DNA from: an uncultured Lachnospiraceae bacterium
GTDB taxonomy: Bacteria > Bacillota > Clostridia > Lachnospirales > Lachnospiraceae
Reading direction: 5' to 3'
NCBI GenBank assembly: GCA_902789175.1
Contig: CADANF010000026.1
Location: forward strand, 1-33,878
DNA length: 33,878 bases
Part shown: positions 15,953-27,006 of the stretch, piece by piece
Layout of the letters: each line of letters begins with the position of its first letter
Numbering within the stretch: position 1 is the stretch's first letter
The notes under the pieces: generated by a model
Databases searched by the model: none
What the model was told of the DNA's origin: nothing
What the model saw: only the letters and a program-made list of their open reading frames with translations
Program-made: the position numbers and the translations under genes

Positions 15953-17003
15953 TGTTCTTTTTCCTTGCCACTATAGATACCCACTCATTCATTCTAAGGA
16001 TATCTAAAATCTCTAAGTCATTTTCCATCATCGCCTTAACCACATCTTCTTCTCTTTGTTCAGAGATTCCTGATGTGATAAATATTCCATCATCCTTTAA
16101 ATAAGGCTTTATAACACCGGACATTGGAATAATAACGTCCGCTAAAATGTTAGCCACCACGATATCATATTCTCTTGCTTCAACTGAATCCTTTTCGCCT
16201 AATTCAATATCTACCATTTCCGCTGGTGATTTAGCAGCAATTCCGGATCCAAGGCTGGCTCTCTCAGCTTTTATGGCATTCTCTCCAATAACATTTCCGG
16301 CCAGAAGATTACCACAGGAAAACTCTATAGCATCCTTTCCTAAGTCATTTGCTCTAGCATTCTCCTCACTGGAAATGATTGCCTGAGGATCTATATCAAG
16401 ACCGTGTACATATCCGGCGCCTAACTTTGATGCTACAATTGAAAGTATCCCACTTCCGCATCCTACATCAAATACAGAACTTCCCGGTTTCATATATGCT
16501 TTAAGTCTATCGATACAAAGTTTTGTTGTCTCATGGGAACCTGTACCAAAAGCCATAACTGACTCAATCTTAATTACTGTGTCCCCTTCTTTTATATCTT
16601 TATAATCTTCCCAGGCAGGAACAATTACAATATCATCATTAAGTCTGATAGGTTTATAGTACTGTTTCCAGTTATTCTGCCACTCTGAGTCATCAGATGT
16701 ATCAGTAATTCCCACCAGCTTGCTTCCTACTGGTATATATTCCTCAAGTCGTTCTAATTCCGCTTTGATTGAAGTTATAAGTTCATTCACATCTCTATCC
16801 GGAGGGATAAAGCAGCTTATTTTTGCTACTCCGTCGTCCTCTTTCTGAAGAGGCACATCCACGAACATTTCCTTTAATTCTTCATCTGTAAGAGGCACAT
16901 TATCTTCAATCATAACCCCTTCAACTCCACATTCATCAAGGAACATGGAAACAAGGTCTTCAGCTTCTGTACTGGTTTCTATTGTAATCTTCTTCCAAAT
17001 CAC
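15945..17003 (-). CDS. prmA: Ribosomal protein L11 methyltransferase PrmA, with an insertion
   Basis: A 352-residue SAM-dependent enzyme that methylates ribosomal protein L11. An N-terminal substrate-recognition domain (about residues 1-100) is followed by the Rossmann core: MAFGTGSHETT (about 150-160), FDVGCGSGILS (about 178-188), GLDIDPQA, and VVANILADV (about 282-290). The family is usually about 310-320 residues. The excess is a block of about 40 residues (237-277) between GNLLAG and YDIVVANI, just before the catalytic NI/L motif. It overlaps rsmE by 8 nt and follows the DUF3137-like gene by 86 nt. Confidence 0.95.
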   Translation of the reverse strand: MIWKKITIETSTEAEDLVSMFLDECGVEGVMIEDNVPLTDEELKEMFVDVPLQKEDDGVAKISCFIPPDRDVNELITSIKAELERLEEYIPVGSKLVGITDTSDDSEWQNNWKQYYKPIRLNDDIVIVPAWEDYKDIKEGDTVIKIESVMAFGTGSHETTKLCIDRLKAYMKPGSSVFDVGCGSGILSIVASKLGAGYVHGLDIDPQAIISSEENARANDLGKDAIEFSCGNLLAGNVIGENAIKAERASLGSGIAAKSPAEMVDIELGEKDSVEAREYDIVVANILADVIIPMSGVIKPYLKDDGIFITSGISEQREEDVVKAMMENDLEILDILRMNEWVSIVARKKNNA

Positions 17004-17089
17004 TTTTTCTTACTTCCTGTTGTTATTTTTTCCAATTAGTCAATCATCATTTTTTACTCTGAACATGTCGATCATCTTCATATCGCCAA

Positions 17090-17977
17090 TTATTCATTTT
17101 TAAACATGTCGATCAGTCGTCCAATCATCATAAATGATTCCTTAGACTTTTTTAACTCTGCTGGTACGTCATGTTTCTTATTAAGATCTTCTTCAAATGT
17201 ATATCCTTCTGTTGAATAGAATACATTTATCTTTTTATTATAAAAGCTGCAGGCTGTGATCATTCCTGGTCTCATATCCATAAGCTTCTTTATAGCATCT
17301 GCAATATGCTTGTCATTTACAAGTTCTCTTGCTTCATTTTCATCAAAAGTATACATCTGGCATACCGAATTAACGATAGGACTTACTGAATCCATTCTCT
17401 TCATTGGTGTGTCAGTATATTCAATAAGCGGCGCATTCTTTGTGGTAAACACCACAGGATTAATGTTCTCTGTTGAGATATCAAACTGGAAAAGTCTGCC
17501 ATACATATTAAGATGGGCCTTATAATCCTGTTTATAGATATCTGTTGAGAAGAACTTCACTCCGTTATAATCACCCTTAACTTCATTTATTGAGCTGTAT
17601 CTGAAGTTTATTGTATCGGAAAACAGCTTGGTATTAAGGATTTCTCTTTCCGTTGCACTTCCATTTCTTGAAAATGTTCCTGCATTAAACATATATTCGG
17701 CTACCGGCTTAACAATAAGCTCCCTGTAGTCCAGATGCACCCCCGCCAGCTGAACCTGAAGCTTTATCCTATACGAAAGGAAGAAAGCAAGAACTAAAAG
17801 GGATACAGCAGCTACTGCAAGACCATAGGAAATCATATATCCCGTATGATTAAGATAAACTGCAAGAATCGCCGCAAGAACGAGGAATACAAATAACAGA
17901 TTGATTGTCTTTATCTTGTTTTTTAAACCTTTTAACCCCACCTTTTTTTCAACCTTTTTAATAAAACTCTTTTTCAT
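17090..17977 (-). CDS. Membrane protein, DUF3137-like
   Basis: A 295-residue protein of unknown function. A basic cytoplasmic start is followed by two adjacent membrane segments (about residues 23-41 and 46-66) and a soluble cytoplasmic domain. The soluble part shows a NTKLFSDTINFRYSSINEVKG pattern, then GVKFFSTDI and FYNKKINVFYS, similar to DUF3137 proteins, but this is by eye. The start at 17977 is favoured because GGAG lies 9 nt before it; an ATG 15 nt upstream would itself be part of that ribosome-binding site. It sits between the dnaJ terminator and prmA. The 3' end has a partial copy just after the stop (about 17050-17072). Confidence 0.7.
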   Translation of the reverse strand: MKKSFIKKVEKKVGLKGLKNKIKTINLLFVFLVLAAILAVYLNHTGYMISYGLAVAAVSLLVLAFFLSYRIKLQVQLAGVHLDYRELIVKPVAEYMFNAGTFSRNGSATEREILNTKLFSDTINFRYSSINEVKGDYNGVKFFSTDIYKQDYKAHLNMYGRLFQFDISTENINPVVFTTKNAPLIEYTDTPMKRMDSVSPIVNSVCQMYTFDENEARELVNDKHIADAIKKLMDMRPGMITACSFYNKKINVFYSTEGYTFEEDLNKKHDVPAELKKSKESFMMIGRLIDMFKNE

Positions 17978-18017
17978 ACTACCCGTCTCCATAAATATTG
18001 TTTATTCATCATAAAAG

Positions 18018-18050
18018 CTGAACCTTCAAATATAAAGGTCCAGTTTTTTT
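18018..18050 (+). terminator. Plus-strand terminator-like hairpin in the dnaJ/DUF3137 gap
   Basis: On the plus strand CTGAACCTT pairs with AAGGTCCAG (one wobble) around an 8-nt loop and is followed directly by seven T residues. No plus-strand gene is visible upstream, so it would either stop antisense transcription or be part of the leader of the minus-strand gene. Confidence 0.55.
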
Positions 18051-18093
18051 AAAAAGAGCATAACAACCCACTTATAATTCTATCATATAAAAT

Positions 18094-18117
18094 GGGGCGT
18101 GTCTATTGACACGCCCC
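18094..18117 (-). terminator. Intrinsic terminator after dnaJ
   Basis: A perfect 10-bp stem GGGGCGTGTC/GACACGCCCC with a 4-nt loop, followed on the minus strand by ATTTTATA. It ends the hrcA-grpE-dnaK-dnaJ transcript about 75 nt after the dnaJ stop. The short A/T tail on both sides could let it work in both directions. Confidence 0.85.
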
Positions 18118-18192
18118 TAAATTATAATCTCATAAAATCACTATAATTATGTATTATTACGTAAATTTCTTAAATTCTTAAAAATATAATGA

Positions 18193-19362
18193 TTATCTTC
18201 TGAAACCTTTTTTCTTCTTATGATCTCCGAAGCTGAATCCACCAGCTGAGTCTGTTGCAGCACGTGTATTAACCGCACTTGCAGCTTCATACTGATTAAG
18301 GATTGACTTCTGCTCATCTGTAAGGTTGTCTGGAACCTGAACTACAAGAGTTACATACTGGTCACCACGCACATTCTTGTTACGAAGTGTTGGTACACCC
18401 TTACCTTTAAGCTTGATCTTTGTATTTGTCTGAGTACCAGGCTTGATCTCCTGAAGCATTGGTCCATCAATAGTCTGGATTGTTATCTTTCCGCCAAGAG
18501 CAGCCTGCGTAAATGTTACAGGCTCTGTTGTGTAGATATCATATTCCTGTCTCTGGAATACTGGATGCTTATCCACAAGGATAGTAACAAGAAGATCTCC
18601 TCTTTCACCGCCGTTGATACCTGGCTCACCCATTTCACGAAGACGGATGCTCTGTCCATTATCGATACCAGCTGGAACCTTGATCTGAATCTTCTTCTTT
18701 GACTTAACATATCCAGAACCCGCACAGTTAGAACATTTATATCTGATGATCTTACCTGAACCCTGACAATCAGGACAAGTCTGAACAGTTCTTGCCATTC
18801 CGAAAAGTGACTGCTGTGTAAATACAACCTGTCCTTTACCAGCACACTTTGGACATGTCTCAGCAGGGTGACCAGGCTGTGCGCCTGTTCCCTTACATAT
18901 TGGACATTCATCCTTAAGCGGCATTTCAATTTCTGTCTGAGTTCCGAATACAGCCTCTTCAAATGTTACTCTTACAGTTGTACGGATATCCGCACCCTTG
19001 ATAGGTCCACTTGACTGACGTGCTCTTGAACCGCCACCAAACATATCACCGAAGATATCACCAAAGATATCTCCCATATCAGCGAAATCAAATCCACCTT
19101 CAAATCCTGATCCGCCACCGCCGGCAGCAGGATCAAATGCTGCCCAGCCGAACTGATCATATTTTGCTCTTTTTTCTTTATCTGAAAGAATTGTATAAGC
19201 TTCAGTAGCTTCCTTGAATTTTTCTTCTGCTACTTTATCTCCAGGGTTTGCATCAGGATGGTACTTCTTAGCGAGAACTCTGTATGCTTTTTTCAGATCA
19301 TTGTCCGTTGCGTTTCTTGCAACGCCAAGGACTTCATAACAATCTCTCTTTTCTTCTGCCAT
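18193..19362 (-). CDS. dnaJ: Chaperone DnaJ (Hsp40)
   Basis: A 389-residue type I J-protein that delivers unfolded clients to DnaK and stimulates its ATPase. The J domain (about residues 5-70) contains the HPD motif (YHPDANPGD). A Gly/Phe-rich region (about 77-112, [13 protein letters not shown]) follows. The zinc-finger domain has four CxxCxGxG repeats: [24 protein letters not shown] and CSNCAGSG. Two client-binding beta domains finish the protein, ending with a basic tail. It lies 20 nt after dnaK, with a GAGG site 9 nt before its ATG, and is followed by a strong terminator. Confidence 0.98.
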   Translation of the reverse strand: MAEEKRDCYEVLGVARNATDNDLKKAYRVLAKKYHPDANPGDKVAEEKFKEATEAYTILSDKEKRAKYDQFGWAAFDPAAGGGGSGFEGGFDFADMGDIFGDIFGDMFGGGSRARQSSGPIKGADIRTTVRVTFEEAVFGTQTEIEMPLKDECPICKGTGAQPGHPAETCPKCAGKGQVVFTQQSLFGMARTVQTCPDCQGSGKIIRYKCSNCAGSGYVKSKKKIQIKVPAGIDNGQSIRLREMGEPGINGGERGDLLVTILVDKHPVFQRQEYDIYTTEPVTFTQAALGGKITIQTIDGPMLQEIKPGTQTNTKIKLKGKGVPTLRNKNVRGDQYVTLVVQVPDNLTDEQKSILNQYEAASAVNTRAATDSAGGFSFGDHKKKKGFRR

Positions 19363-19382
19363 CTTTCATTACCTCGTGAAGA

Positions 19383-21242
<1,860 letters not shown>

Positions 21243-21290
21243 TTATCCTCCTAATGTTTTACATATTTAATGTCTTGGATTTTAATCAAA

Positions 21291-21977
21291 TTAGTTTGCA
21301 ACCTTAACCATTGCGTGTCTAAGGACTACGTCCTTATACATATATCCTTTTTGCATTTCTTCAACTATAACATTTTCGCCATAGTTCTCATCCTCTACAT
21401 GGATTACTGCATTGTGGAAATCAGGATTGAATTCCTGGCCTGCAGCGTTCATTGGTTCAACCCCAAGGCCCTGCATATATTCCATGAGCTGCTTATAAAT
21501 CATCTCAATGCCCTGCTCAAATCCTGTCTTTTCTTCTTCTTTAACATTTTGAAGAGCACGTTCAAAGTTATCTACAACAGGAAGAAGTTTCTCAAGGGCA
21601 TCCATAGCACCATAATCAAACATCTTCTTATTCTCTTTTTCATTACGAGCTCTCATATTATCAAACTCAGCAAGAAGTCTTGTATACTTCTCTCTGTTGC
21701 CTTCAGCAAGTTCTCTCATTGCTTCAAGCTCTTTCATAACAGCCTTGCTTCCGCGTCTGTCTTTCTTTGGAACTGCCTTTGGACGTTTAACCTCAGCCTC
21801 TTCCGGCTTAATTTCCTCGACTTCATCGACAGACACTTGTGTTCCTTCTTCAGCTTCATTTTCGACTGCTATCTCAGTTGCCTCATCCGGCATCCCGCTT
21901 CCTGCATCTGCATTTGCTGGAACTGTTTTTGCCTCTTCAGCGTCTATCTTTGTTTCAGCTTTGCTCTGCTCTGCCAT
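21291..21977 (-). CDS. grpE: Nucleotide exchange factor GrpE
   Basis: A 228-residue co-chaperone that releases ADP from DnaK. A long acidic, low-complexity N-terminus (about residues 1-80, many Glu and Ala) precedes a helical dimerisation segment (about 85-140, with LAEFDNMRARNEKE) and the C-terminal beta wing, with the conserved MIYKQLMEYMQGLGVEPM and GYMYKDVVLRHAMVKV. The ATG at 21977 overlaps the hrcA stop (TGATG), with AGGGG about 10 nt before. A TTG one codon earlier is unlikely to be the start. Confidence 0.97.
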   Translation of the reverse strand: MAEQSKAETKIDAEEAKTVPANADAGSGMPDEATEIAVENEAEEGTQVSVDEVEEIKPEEAEVKRPKAVPKKDRRGSKAVMKELEAMRELAEGNREKYTRLLAEFDNMRARNEKENKKMFDYGAMDALEKLLPVVDNFERALQNVKEEEKTGFEQGIEMIYKQLMEYMQGLGVEPMNAAGQEFNPDFHNAVIHVEDENYGENVIVEEMQKGYMYKDVVLRHAMVKVAN

Positions 21978-23041
21978 CAATCGTCACCCCTCTTATCTTC
22001 ATGATTTTTAAAAATGGTATCGAGTTCATCCGTAAGATTCTTCAAAGTTGAAACAACTTTTTTATAATCCATACGTTTAGGTCCGATAATACCGATGGTA
22101 CCTTTTGCTCCCTCAGGAAGCTTATATGTTGAAGTAACTACTGAGTAGTCCTTCATATCTTTTACAGGTGCTTCGTCACCGATGTAGACCTGTATATTTC
22201 CATCTTCTTCTTTGCATCTTAAAGTTTCATCCGCAAGTGATTCAAGACCTTTCTTATCTTCAAATGCTTCAAGAAGCGCAGTTGCTTTATTCATATCCTC
22301 AAGTTCACTGTACTTGAGAAGATTCGAAGTACCGCTTGTATAAATCTGAAGCTTTTCGGCCTGATGTACTGTATCAACTATTCCTTCAAAAATGCTTTCA
22401 AGTATATCTGCATATTCTCCAGCCTGCTTTTTCATTTCCTGCATCAACTCAATATTAATATCACTAAGGGATGCTCCCTGTAAAAATGTATTCAGCAAAA
22501 GGTTGAATTTAAGTACTTCTTCATTAGATAAACGTCTTGATACATGAATCATTTGATTCTTAGCAACGCTCTCACCAACTACAATTACGGCTACCAGATT
22601 ATTTTCATCCACCTGAGAAAGCTGAATGAATTTCACTGTGGCATTTGCCATCTGTGGTGTAGTTACCATGGTTGCATATTTTGTATTGTAAGCAAGAACT
22701 TTTGCGACCTGCATAAGGAGTGATTCCAGCTTATCCACCCGGGTAAGCAGCGCTCCCTGCTTTTCTTCAGATACACTCTTTTCTGCCATAACTGTGTCAA
22801 CATAGAATCTGTAGCCCTTGTCTGTAGGAATTCTTCCTGCTGATGTATGTGGCTGAACTATGTATCCTAAGTCTTCAAGATCCGACATCTCATTTCTGAT
22901 AGTGGCTGAACTAAGACCTAAATCTGACATTTTAGAGATTGTTCTTGAACCAACAGGTTCCCCTGTTTCAAGATAATTAGCTATGATCGCTTTGAGGATT
23001 TTTTCTTTTCTTTCATCAAGAGCATCTTCAATCTGCTCCAT
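21977..23041 (-). CDS. hrcA: Heat-inducible transcription repressor HrcA
   Basis: A 354-residue repressor that binds CIRCE and is kept active by GroE chaperones. An N-terminal winged helix (about residues 8-80) contains VGSRTISKMSDLGLSSATIRNEMSDLEDLGYI and QPHTSAGRIPTDKGYRFYVD. The remaining two-thirds is the GAF-like dimer domain, ending with a C-terminal region containing GTIGIIGPKRMDYKKV. It is the first gene of the operon, 28 nt after a perfect CIRCE, so it represses itself together with grpE, dnaK and dnaJ. Confidence 0.98.
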   Translation of the reverse strand: MEQIEDALDERKEKILKAIIANYLETGEPVGSRTISKMSDLGLSSATIRNEMSDLEDLGYIVQPHTSAGRIPTDKGYRFYVDTVMAEKSVSEEKQGALLTRVDKLESLLMQVAKVLAYNTKYATMVTTPQMANATVKFIQLSQVDENNLVAVIVVGESVAKNQMIHVSRRLSNEEVLKFNLLLNTFLQGASLSDINIELMQEMKKQAGEYADILESIFEGIVDTVHQAEKLQIYTSGTSNLLKYSELEDMNKATALLEAFEDKKGLESLADETLRCKEEDGNIQVYIGDEAPVKDMKDYSVVTSTYKLPEGAKGTIGIIGPKRMDYKKVVSTLKNLTDELDTIFKNHEDKRGDD

Positions 23042-23068
23042 TAAATCACCATCCTCTTTTCTTGTTTA

Positions 23069-23095
23069 TTAGCACTCAAATATCATGAGTGCTAA
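23069..23095 (-). promoter_or_regulatory. CIRCE operator (HrcA binding site)
   Basis: A perfect match to the consensus: TTAGCACTC, 9 nt, GAGTGCTAA. It starts just after the -10 box and ends 28 nt before the hrcA start codon, so bound HrcA would block initiation. Confidence 0.98.
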
Positions 23096-23107
23096 CCACT
23101 AATCCTT

Positions 23108-23136
23108 AATATACCCTTTAAAGCTAGTGATGTCAA
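23108..23136 (-). promoter_or_regulatory. Sigma-A promoter of the hrcA operon
   Basis: A perfect TTGACA (23131-23136), 17 nt, then TATATT (23108-23113) on the minus strand, immediately upstream of CIRCE. This is the expected vegetative promoter controlled only by HrcA. Confidence 0.93.
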
Positions 23137-23189
23137 GCATTTGTTGGGAATAAAGCATATGTTTTTTGTGGTTTTTTAGTGAAACCCCG

Positions 23190-23244
23190 GTTAACATAAA
23201 AATGGACCATAGTCCCGGAGGCTATGGTCCATTTTTATGTTAAC
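23190..23244. repeat. Perfect 23-bp inverted repeat between hemW and the hrcA promoter
   Basis: Arms 23190-23212 and 23222-23244 are exact reverse complements with a 9-nt spacer. It is much longer than a normal terminator stem and has no T-run directly after it on either strand. The core AATGGACCATAG shares AATGGACC with the 13-bp repeats at 29748-29838. Confidence 0.9.
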
Positions 23245-23245
23245 A

Positions 23246-23280
23246 AACGAAAAGCGACAGGATAAACTGACCTGTCGCTT
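23246..23280 (-). terminator. Intrinsic terminator after hemW
   Basis: Reading on the minus strand, AAGCGACAGG pairs with CCTGTCGCTT around a 9-nt loop and runs into TTTTCG. It starts 5 nt after the hemW stop codon. Confidence 0.85.
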
Positions 23281-23284
23281 ATTA

Positions 23285-24490
23285 TTACCTTCTATCATCT
23301 AATATGAAGTCCGAGAGGATGTAATTACTTACATCAATCCCTGCGTCTGTAAGCATTATCCTGTCTCCGTCCTCTGTCATATAGCCCTGTTCAATGTAAT
23401 TATTGATAACCGGAGCATATACTTCATTTATGTCTTTATTAAACCTGCTACGAAATTCCTCTCTTGATACTCCTCTTATCATTCGAAGTCCAAGGAACAT
23501 GAATTCTTCTATCCTTCTATCGATATACATTGTAGTTACATCATGTCGAAGGATCTTCTGATATTTCTCATAGAACTGATATCTGTCAGATACCTGAGGC
23601 ATCTCTCGATTTATCTCTTCCATTAAATTTAAGTATTTCCTTATATCTCTGATATTGGAAAATCTCTCTCCTTTAAATAAAGAAGCAGCTCCTATTCCAA
23701 ATCCTAAATATTCTCCGCCGGTCCAATATACTGTATTATGTCTTGATTCATAACCTGGCTGGCAGTAATTGGAAAATTCATATCTCTCATATCCATTTGT
23801 TGCAAGGATAGTCTTTGTAGCAGCGTACATATTTCTATCTGTCTCTTCATCCGGGATCTGTGCCAGTAAAATGCTGTCTTTACTAAGAGGTGTTCCTTCT
23901 TCCACCTGAAGACCATATACGGAAATGTGTTCTGGATGGTATTCCATAACTTTTGTAAGAGTATCAGCTAAGTCTCTCATGGTCTGCCCTGGAAGTCCGC
24001 TCATAACATCCACGGAAATGTTTTTAAAACCGGCTCGTCTTGCTGATGTGATCCCTGCTACAAACTGGTCATAGTTATGTATCCTGCCCAGTTTTTTAAG
24101 CAGCTCATCATTTGCTGACTGAAGCCCTATGGAAAGTCGATTAATACCATAGGAATAAAATGCTAAAAGATCGGTATATTTGATAGTTCCGGGATTTGCC
24201 TCGATGGTTATTTCCGCAAATCTGTCTACTTCAAATACATTTCGCACAGTTGAAAGAATAGACTCTATAAGTGACTCATCCAATGTGGTTGGTGTTCCGC
24301 CGCCGATATAGATAGTCTTTACAAGATATCTGTCTGCAAATTGCTTATACATTGAGATTTCTGTTCTTATGGCATCTACATACTGAAGCTGAGTCGCATA
24401 TGTACAACAGTCCTGAGATAGAAAATCACAATATATGCATTTTCTCTTACAGAACGGTATATGTATATATATACTTAGATTTTTCTTCAT
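23285..24490 (-). CDS. hemW: Radical SAM heme chaperone HemW
   Basis: A 401-residue radical SAM protein of the HemN-like group. The cluster motif is FCKRKCIYCDF (CxxxCxYC, about residues 14-24). IYIGGGTPT (about 66-74) and the SAM-binding GLQS and DVMSGLPGQT segments follow, then a C-terminal HemN-type domain. Although often labelled coproporphyrinogen oxidase, proteins of this size and gene position (next to lepA) are HemW, which inserts heme into target proteins. It lies 3 nt after lepA and is followed by a terminator, closing the aroK-lepA-hemW transcript. Confidence 0.95.
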   Translation of the reverse strand: MKKNLSIYIHIPFCKRKCIYCDFLSQDCCTYATQLQYVDAIRTEISMYKQFADRYLVKTIYIGGGTPTTLDESLIESILSTVRNVFEVDRFAEITIEANPGTIKYTDLLAFYSYGINRLSIGLQSANDELLKKLGRIHNYDQFVAGITSARRAGFKNISVDVMSGLPGQTMRDLADTLTKVMEYHPEHISVYGLQVEEGTPLSKDSILLAQIPDEETDRNMYAATKTILATNGYERYEFSNYCQPGYESRHNTVYWTGGEYLGFGIGAASLFKGERFSNIRDIRKYLNLMEEINREMPQVSDRYQFYEKYQKILRHDVTTMYIDRRIEEFMFLGLRMIRGVSREEFRSRFNKDINEVYAPVINNYIEQGYMTEDGDRIMLTDAGIDVSNYILSDFILDDRR

Positions 24491-24493
24491 TCT

Positions 24494-26311
24494 TTACTTA
24501 TCCTCATCAAGTTTAAGAACTGACATAAATGCTTCCTGTGGAATCTCAACATTTCCCACCTGTCTCATTCTCTTCTTACCTTCTTTCTGTTTTTCAAGGA
24601 GTTTTCTCTTACGGCTGATATCACCGCCGTAGCACTTGGCAAGCACGTCCTTTCTCATAGCCTTAACAGTTTCACGGGCAATGATCTTTCCACCAACAGC
24701 TGCCTGAATAGGGATCTCAAAAAGATGTCTAGGAATCTCACCTTTAAGCTTTTCACACATCTTTCTCCCTCTTTCATAAGCAGAATCGCTGAATACGATA
24801 AACGAAAGAGCATCCACTGTTTCACGATTAATAAGAATATCCAGCTTAACAAGTTTTGACTGCTGATATCCTTTTAATTCATAGTCAAATGAAGCATAGC
24901 CTCTTGATCTTGATTTAAGGGCATCAAAGAAATCGTAAATGATCTCATTTAATGGAAGTTCATATTTAAGAAGTACACGGTTAGATTCAATATATTCCAT
25001 ACTGATATAAGTTCCGCGTCTTTCCTGACAAAGAGTCATAATTGCACCGGTATAATCCTTGGTTACCATTATCTCTGCTGAAACTATAGGCTCTTCCATA
25101 TATTCAATCTCTGATGGATCAGGAAGATTAGATGGATTAGTAAGGTCTATAACTTCACCATTTGTCTTATGAACTTTATATACAACACCTGGAGCTGTAG
25201 TAACAAGATCCAGGTTATATTCTCTTTCAAGCCTTTCCTGAATAACTTCAAGATGAAGAAGGCCCAGGAAACCCGCTCTAAATCCAAATCCGAGAGCAAC
25301 CGAAGTTTCCGGCTCATAGTAAAGAGCGGCATCATTTAACTGTAGCTTCTCTAACGCGTCACGAAGTTCCGGATACTTTGCTCCGTCAGCAGGATAAAGT
25401 CCGCAATAAACCATAGGACGGGCTTTCTTATAACCCGGAAGTCTCTCTTCGCAAGGGTTATCAGCGTCAGTAACAGTATCCCCTACTTCTGTATCCTTAA
25501 CATTTTTAAGGCTCGCTGTAATATATCCTACCATTCCGGCTGAAATCTCTTCCTGAGGGATAAACTGACCGGCGCCAAACACGCCAACTTCAACAACCTC
25601 AGCTTCTACGCCAGTTTCAAACATTTTAATCTTCTTTCCTTTTTTCATTATTCCGTCGAAAACACGGCAGAATATGATAACTCCCTTGTAGGAGTCATAA
25701 AGGCTGTCGAAGATCAGCGCTTTAAATGGAGCATTTATATCTCCTGATGGCGCAGGAATCTTCTTAACTATCTGCTCTAACACATCCTCGATTCCCATAC
25801 CCATTTTAGCTGAAATAAGTGGTGCATCATGAGCTTCAATACCGATAACATCCTCGATTTCTTCCTTACATCTGTCCGGATCTGCAGAAGGAAGATCAAT
25901 TTTATTAATAACCGGGAAGATTTCAAGATCATTATCAATAGCAAGATAAGCATTTGCTATGGTCTGAGCCTCAACACCCTGTGCCGCATCAACGATAAGG
26001 ATGGCCCCTTCGCACGCCGCAAGAGAACGTGAAACTTCATAATTAAAGTCTACATGACCAGGTGTATCAATAAGATTGAAAATGTATTCAATCCCGTCTT
26101 TTGCCTTATAAATGATACGCACAGCCTGAGATTTAATGGTGATTCCTCTCTCACGCTCAATATCCATATTGTCGAGAACCTGCTCCTGCATTTCTCTTTC
26201 AGTAAGTGCGCCTGTTTTTTCAATTATTCTGTCTGCAAGTGTTGATTTACCGTGATCGATATGGGCAACAATGCAAAAATTTCTTATTCTGCTCTGATCT
26301 AAATGTTCCAT
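24494..26311 (-). CDS. lepA: Elongation factor 4 (LepA)
   Basis: A 605-residue ribosome-bound GTPase linked to back-translocation and 30S assembly. The G domain carries [14 protein letters not shown] (about residues 15-28), the [10 protein letters not shown] switch, DTPGHVDF (about 81-88) and NKID (about 135-138). Domains II, III and V follow, and the LepA-specific C-terminal domain contains [23 protein letters not shown] and [22 protein letters not shown]. Full length. The gene is 50 nt after aroK and 3 nt before hemW. Confidence 0.98.
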   Translation of the reverse strand: MEHLDQSRIRNFCIVAHIDHGKSTLADRIIEKTGALTEREMQEQVLDNMDIERERGITIKSQAVRIIYKAKDGIEYIFNLIDTPGHVDFNYEVSRSLAACEGAILIVDAAQGVEAQTIANAYLAIDNDLEIFPVINKIDLPSADPDRCKEEIEDVIGIEAHDAPLISAKMGMGIEDVLEQIVKKIPAPSGDINAPFKALIFDSLYDSYKGVIIFCRVFDGIMKKGKKIKMFETGVEAEVVEVGVFGAGQFIPQEEISAGMVGYITASLKNVKDTEVGDTVTDADNPCEERLPGYKKARPMVYCGLYPADGAKYPELRDALEKLQLNDAALYYEPETSVALGFGFRAGFLGLLHLEVIQERLEREYNLDLVTTAPGVVYKVHKTNGEVIDLTNPSNLPDPSEIEYMEEPIVSAEIMVTKDYTGAIMTLCQERRGTYISMEYIESNRVLLKYELPLNEIIYDFFDALKSRSRGYASFDYELKGYQQSKLVKLDILINRETVDALSFIVFSDSAYERGRKMCEKLKGEIPRHLFEIPIQAAVGGKIIARETVKAMRKDVLAKCYGGDISRKRKLLEKQKEGKKRMRQVGNVEIPQEAFMSVLKLDEDK

Positions 26312-26361
26312 ATTTCTTTCCTGTATTGGACCTTACGTATTTTTTATTAGTTATTAATTCT

Positions 26362-26871
26362 TTAGTTGTTTCCCAGCGCCTCAATTATGGCACTAAGTGC
26401 CTGTGATGTATTCATATCATTGCAATCAACTACAATATCTGCATACTTCTCATAAAGCGGCACTCTTTTATTATAAAGGTCAACAAGAGTTTCTCCCGGT
26501 TTCATGGAAATTCCTCTTGTCTTTATATTATCAACTCTTTTTAAGATCTCATTTACTGAGAGTCTGAGATAGATAACGGTGCTGATATTTTTCAAATGTT
26601 CCATAGCCTTTTCTCCATAGACTACGCTTCCACCTGTTGCAATCACCGTATCTTTTACCTCGATAGAAGCATTTACCTCATCTTCTATCTCTCTAAATCT
26701 GTCATTACCGTACTGGTTAATGATCTCCTGTAACTTAATCCCCATTTTCTTCTGGATCAGAAGGTCTGAATCCAAAAAGTCATAATTCATTGCTTTTGCA
26801 AGAATGACACCAAGTGTACTCTTGCCACATCCCGGCATACCTATCAGAGTAATGTTTTTTCTCTTTCCCAT
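26362..26871 (-). CDS. aroK: Shikimate kinase AroK
   Basis: A 169-residue NMP-kinase-fold enzyme that phosphorylates shikimate in aromatic amino-acid synthesis. Walker A is GMPGCGKSTLG (about residues 12-22). The shikimate-binding Asp is in FLDSDLLIQ (about 34-42), the ATGGSVVY motif (about 77-84) replaces the common GGG by GGS, and a lid region has the KTRG Arg. Alone among aromatic genes here, it precedes lepA by 50 nt and is preceded by about 135 nt with no gene. Confidence 0.93.
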   Translation of the reverse strand: MGKRKNITLIGMPGCGKSTLGVILAKAMNYDFLDSDLLIQKKMGIKLQEIINQYGNDRFREIEDEVNASIEVKDTVIATGGSVVYGEKAMEHLKNISTVIYLRLSVNEILKRVDNIKTRGISMKPGETLVDLYNKRVPLYEKYADIVVDCNDMNTSQALSAIIEALGNN

Positions 26872-27006
26872 GTAATAATACTCCTGTTTATTGTCGGTCT
26901 TTTTTTTATCAATAAATGATTTCCCTCAATTTATCATTTAATGACATGTAATTCATTATGCGTTTTTAATTCTTTGATGCGTAGTTTTTGTTATGATCTA
27001 CGCAAT

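Noticed and set aside
23285-24490. Naming this gene hemN (coproporphyrinogen oxidase)
   Set aside because: Length, cluster motif context and position beside lepA fit HemW.
26979-27003. A GCGTAG/CTACGC hairpin after dtd as a terminator
   Set aside because: The stem is only 6 bp with a 13-nt loop and there is no T-run after it on the minus strand.
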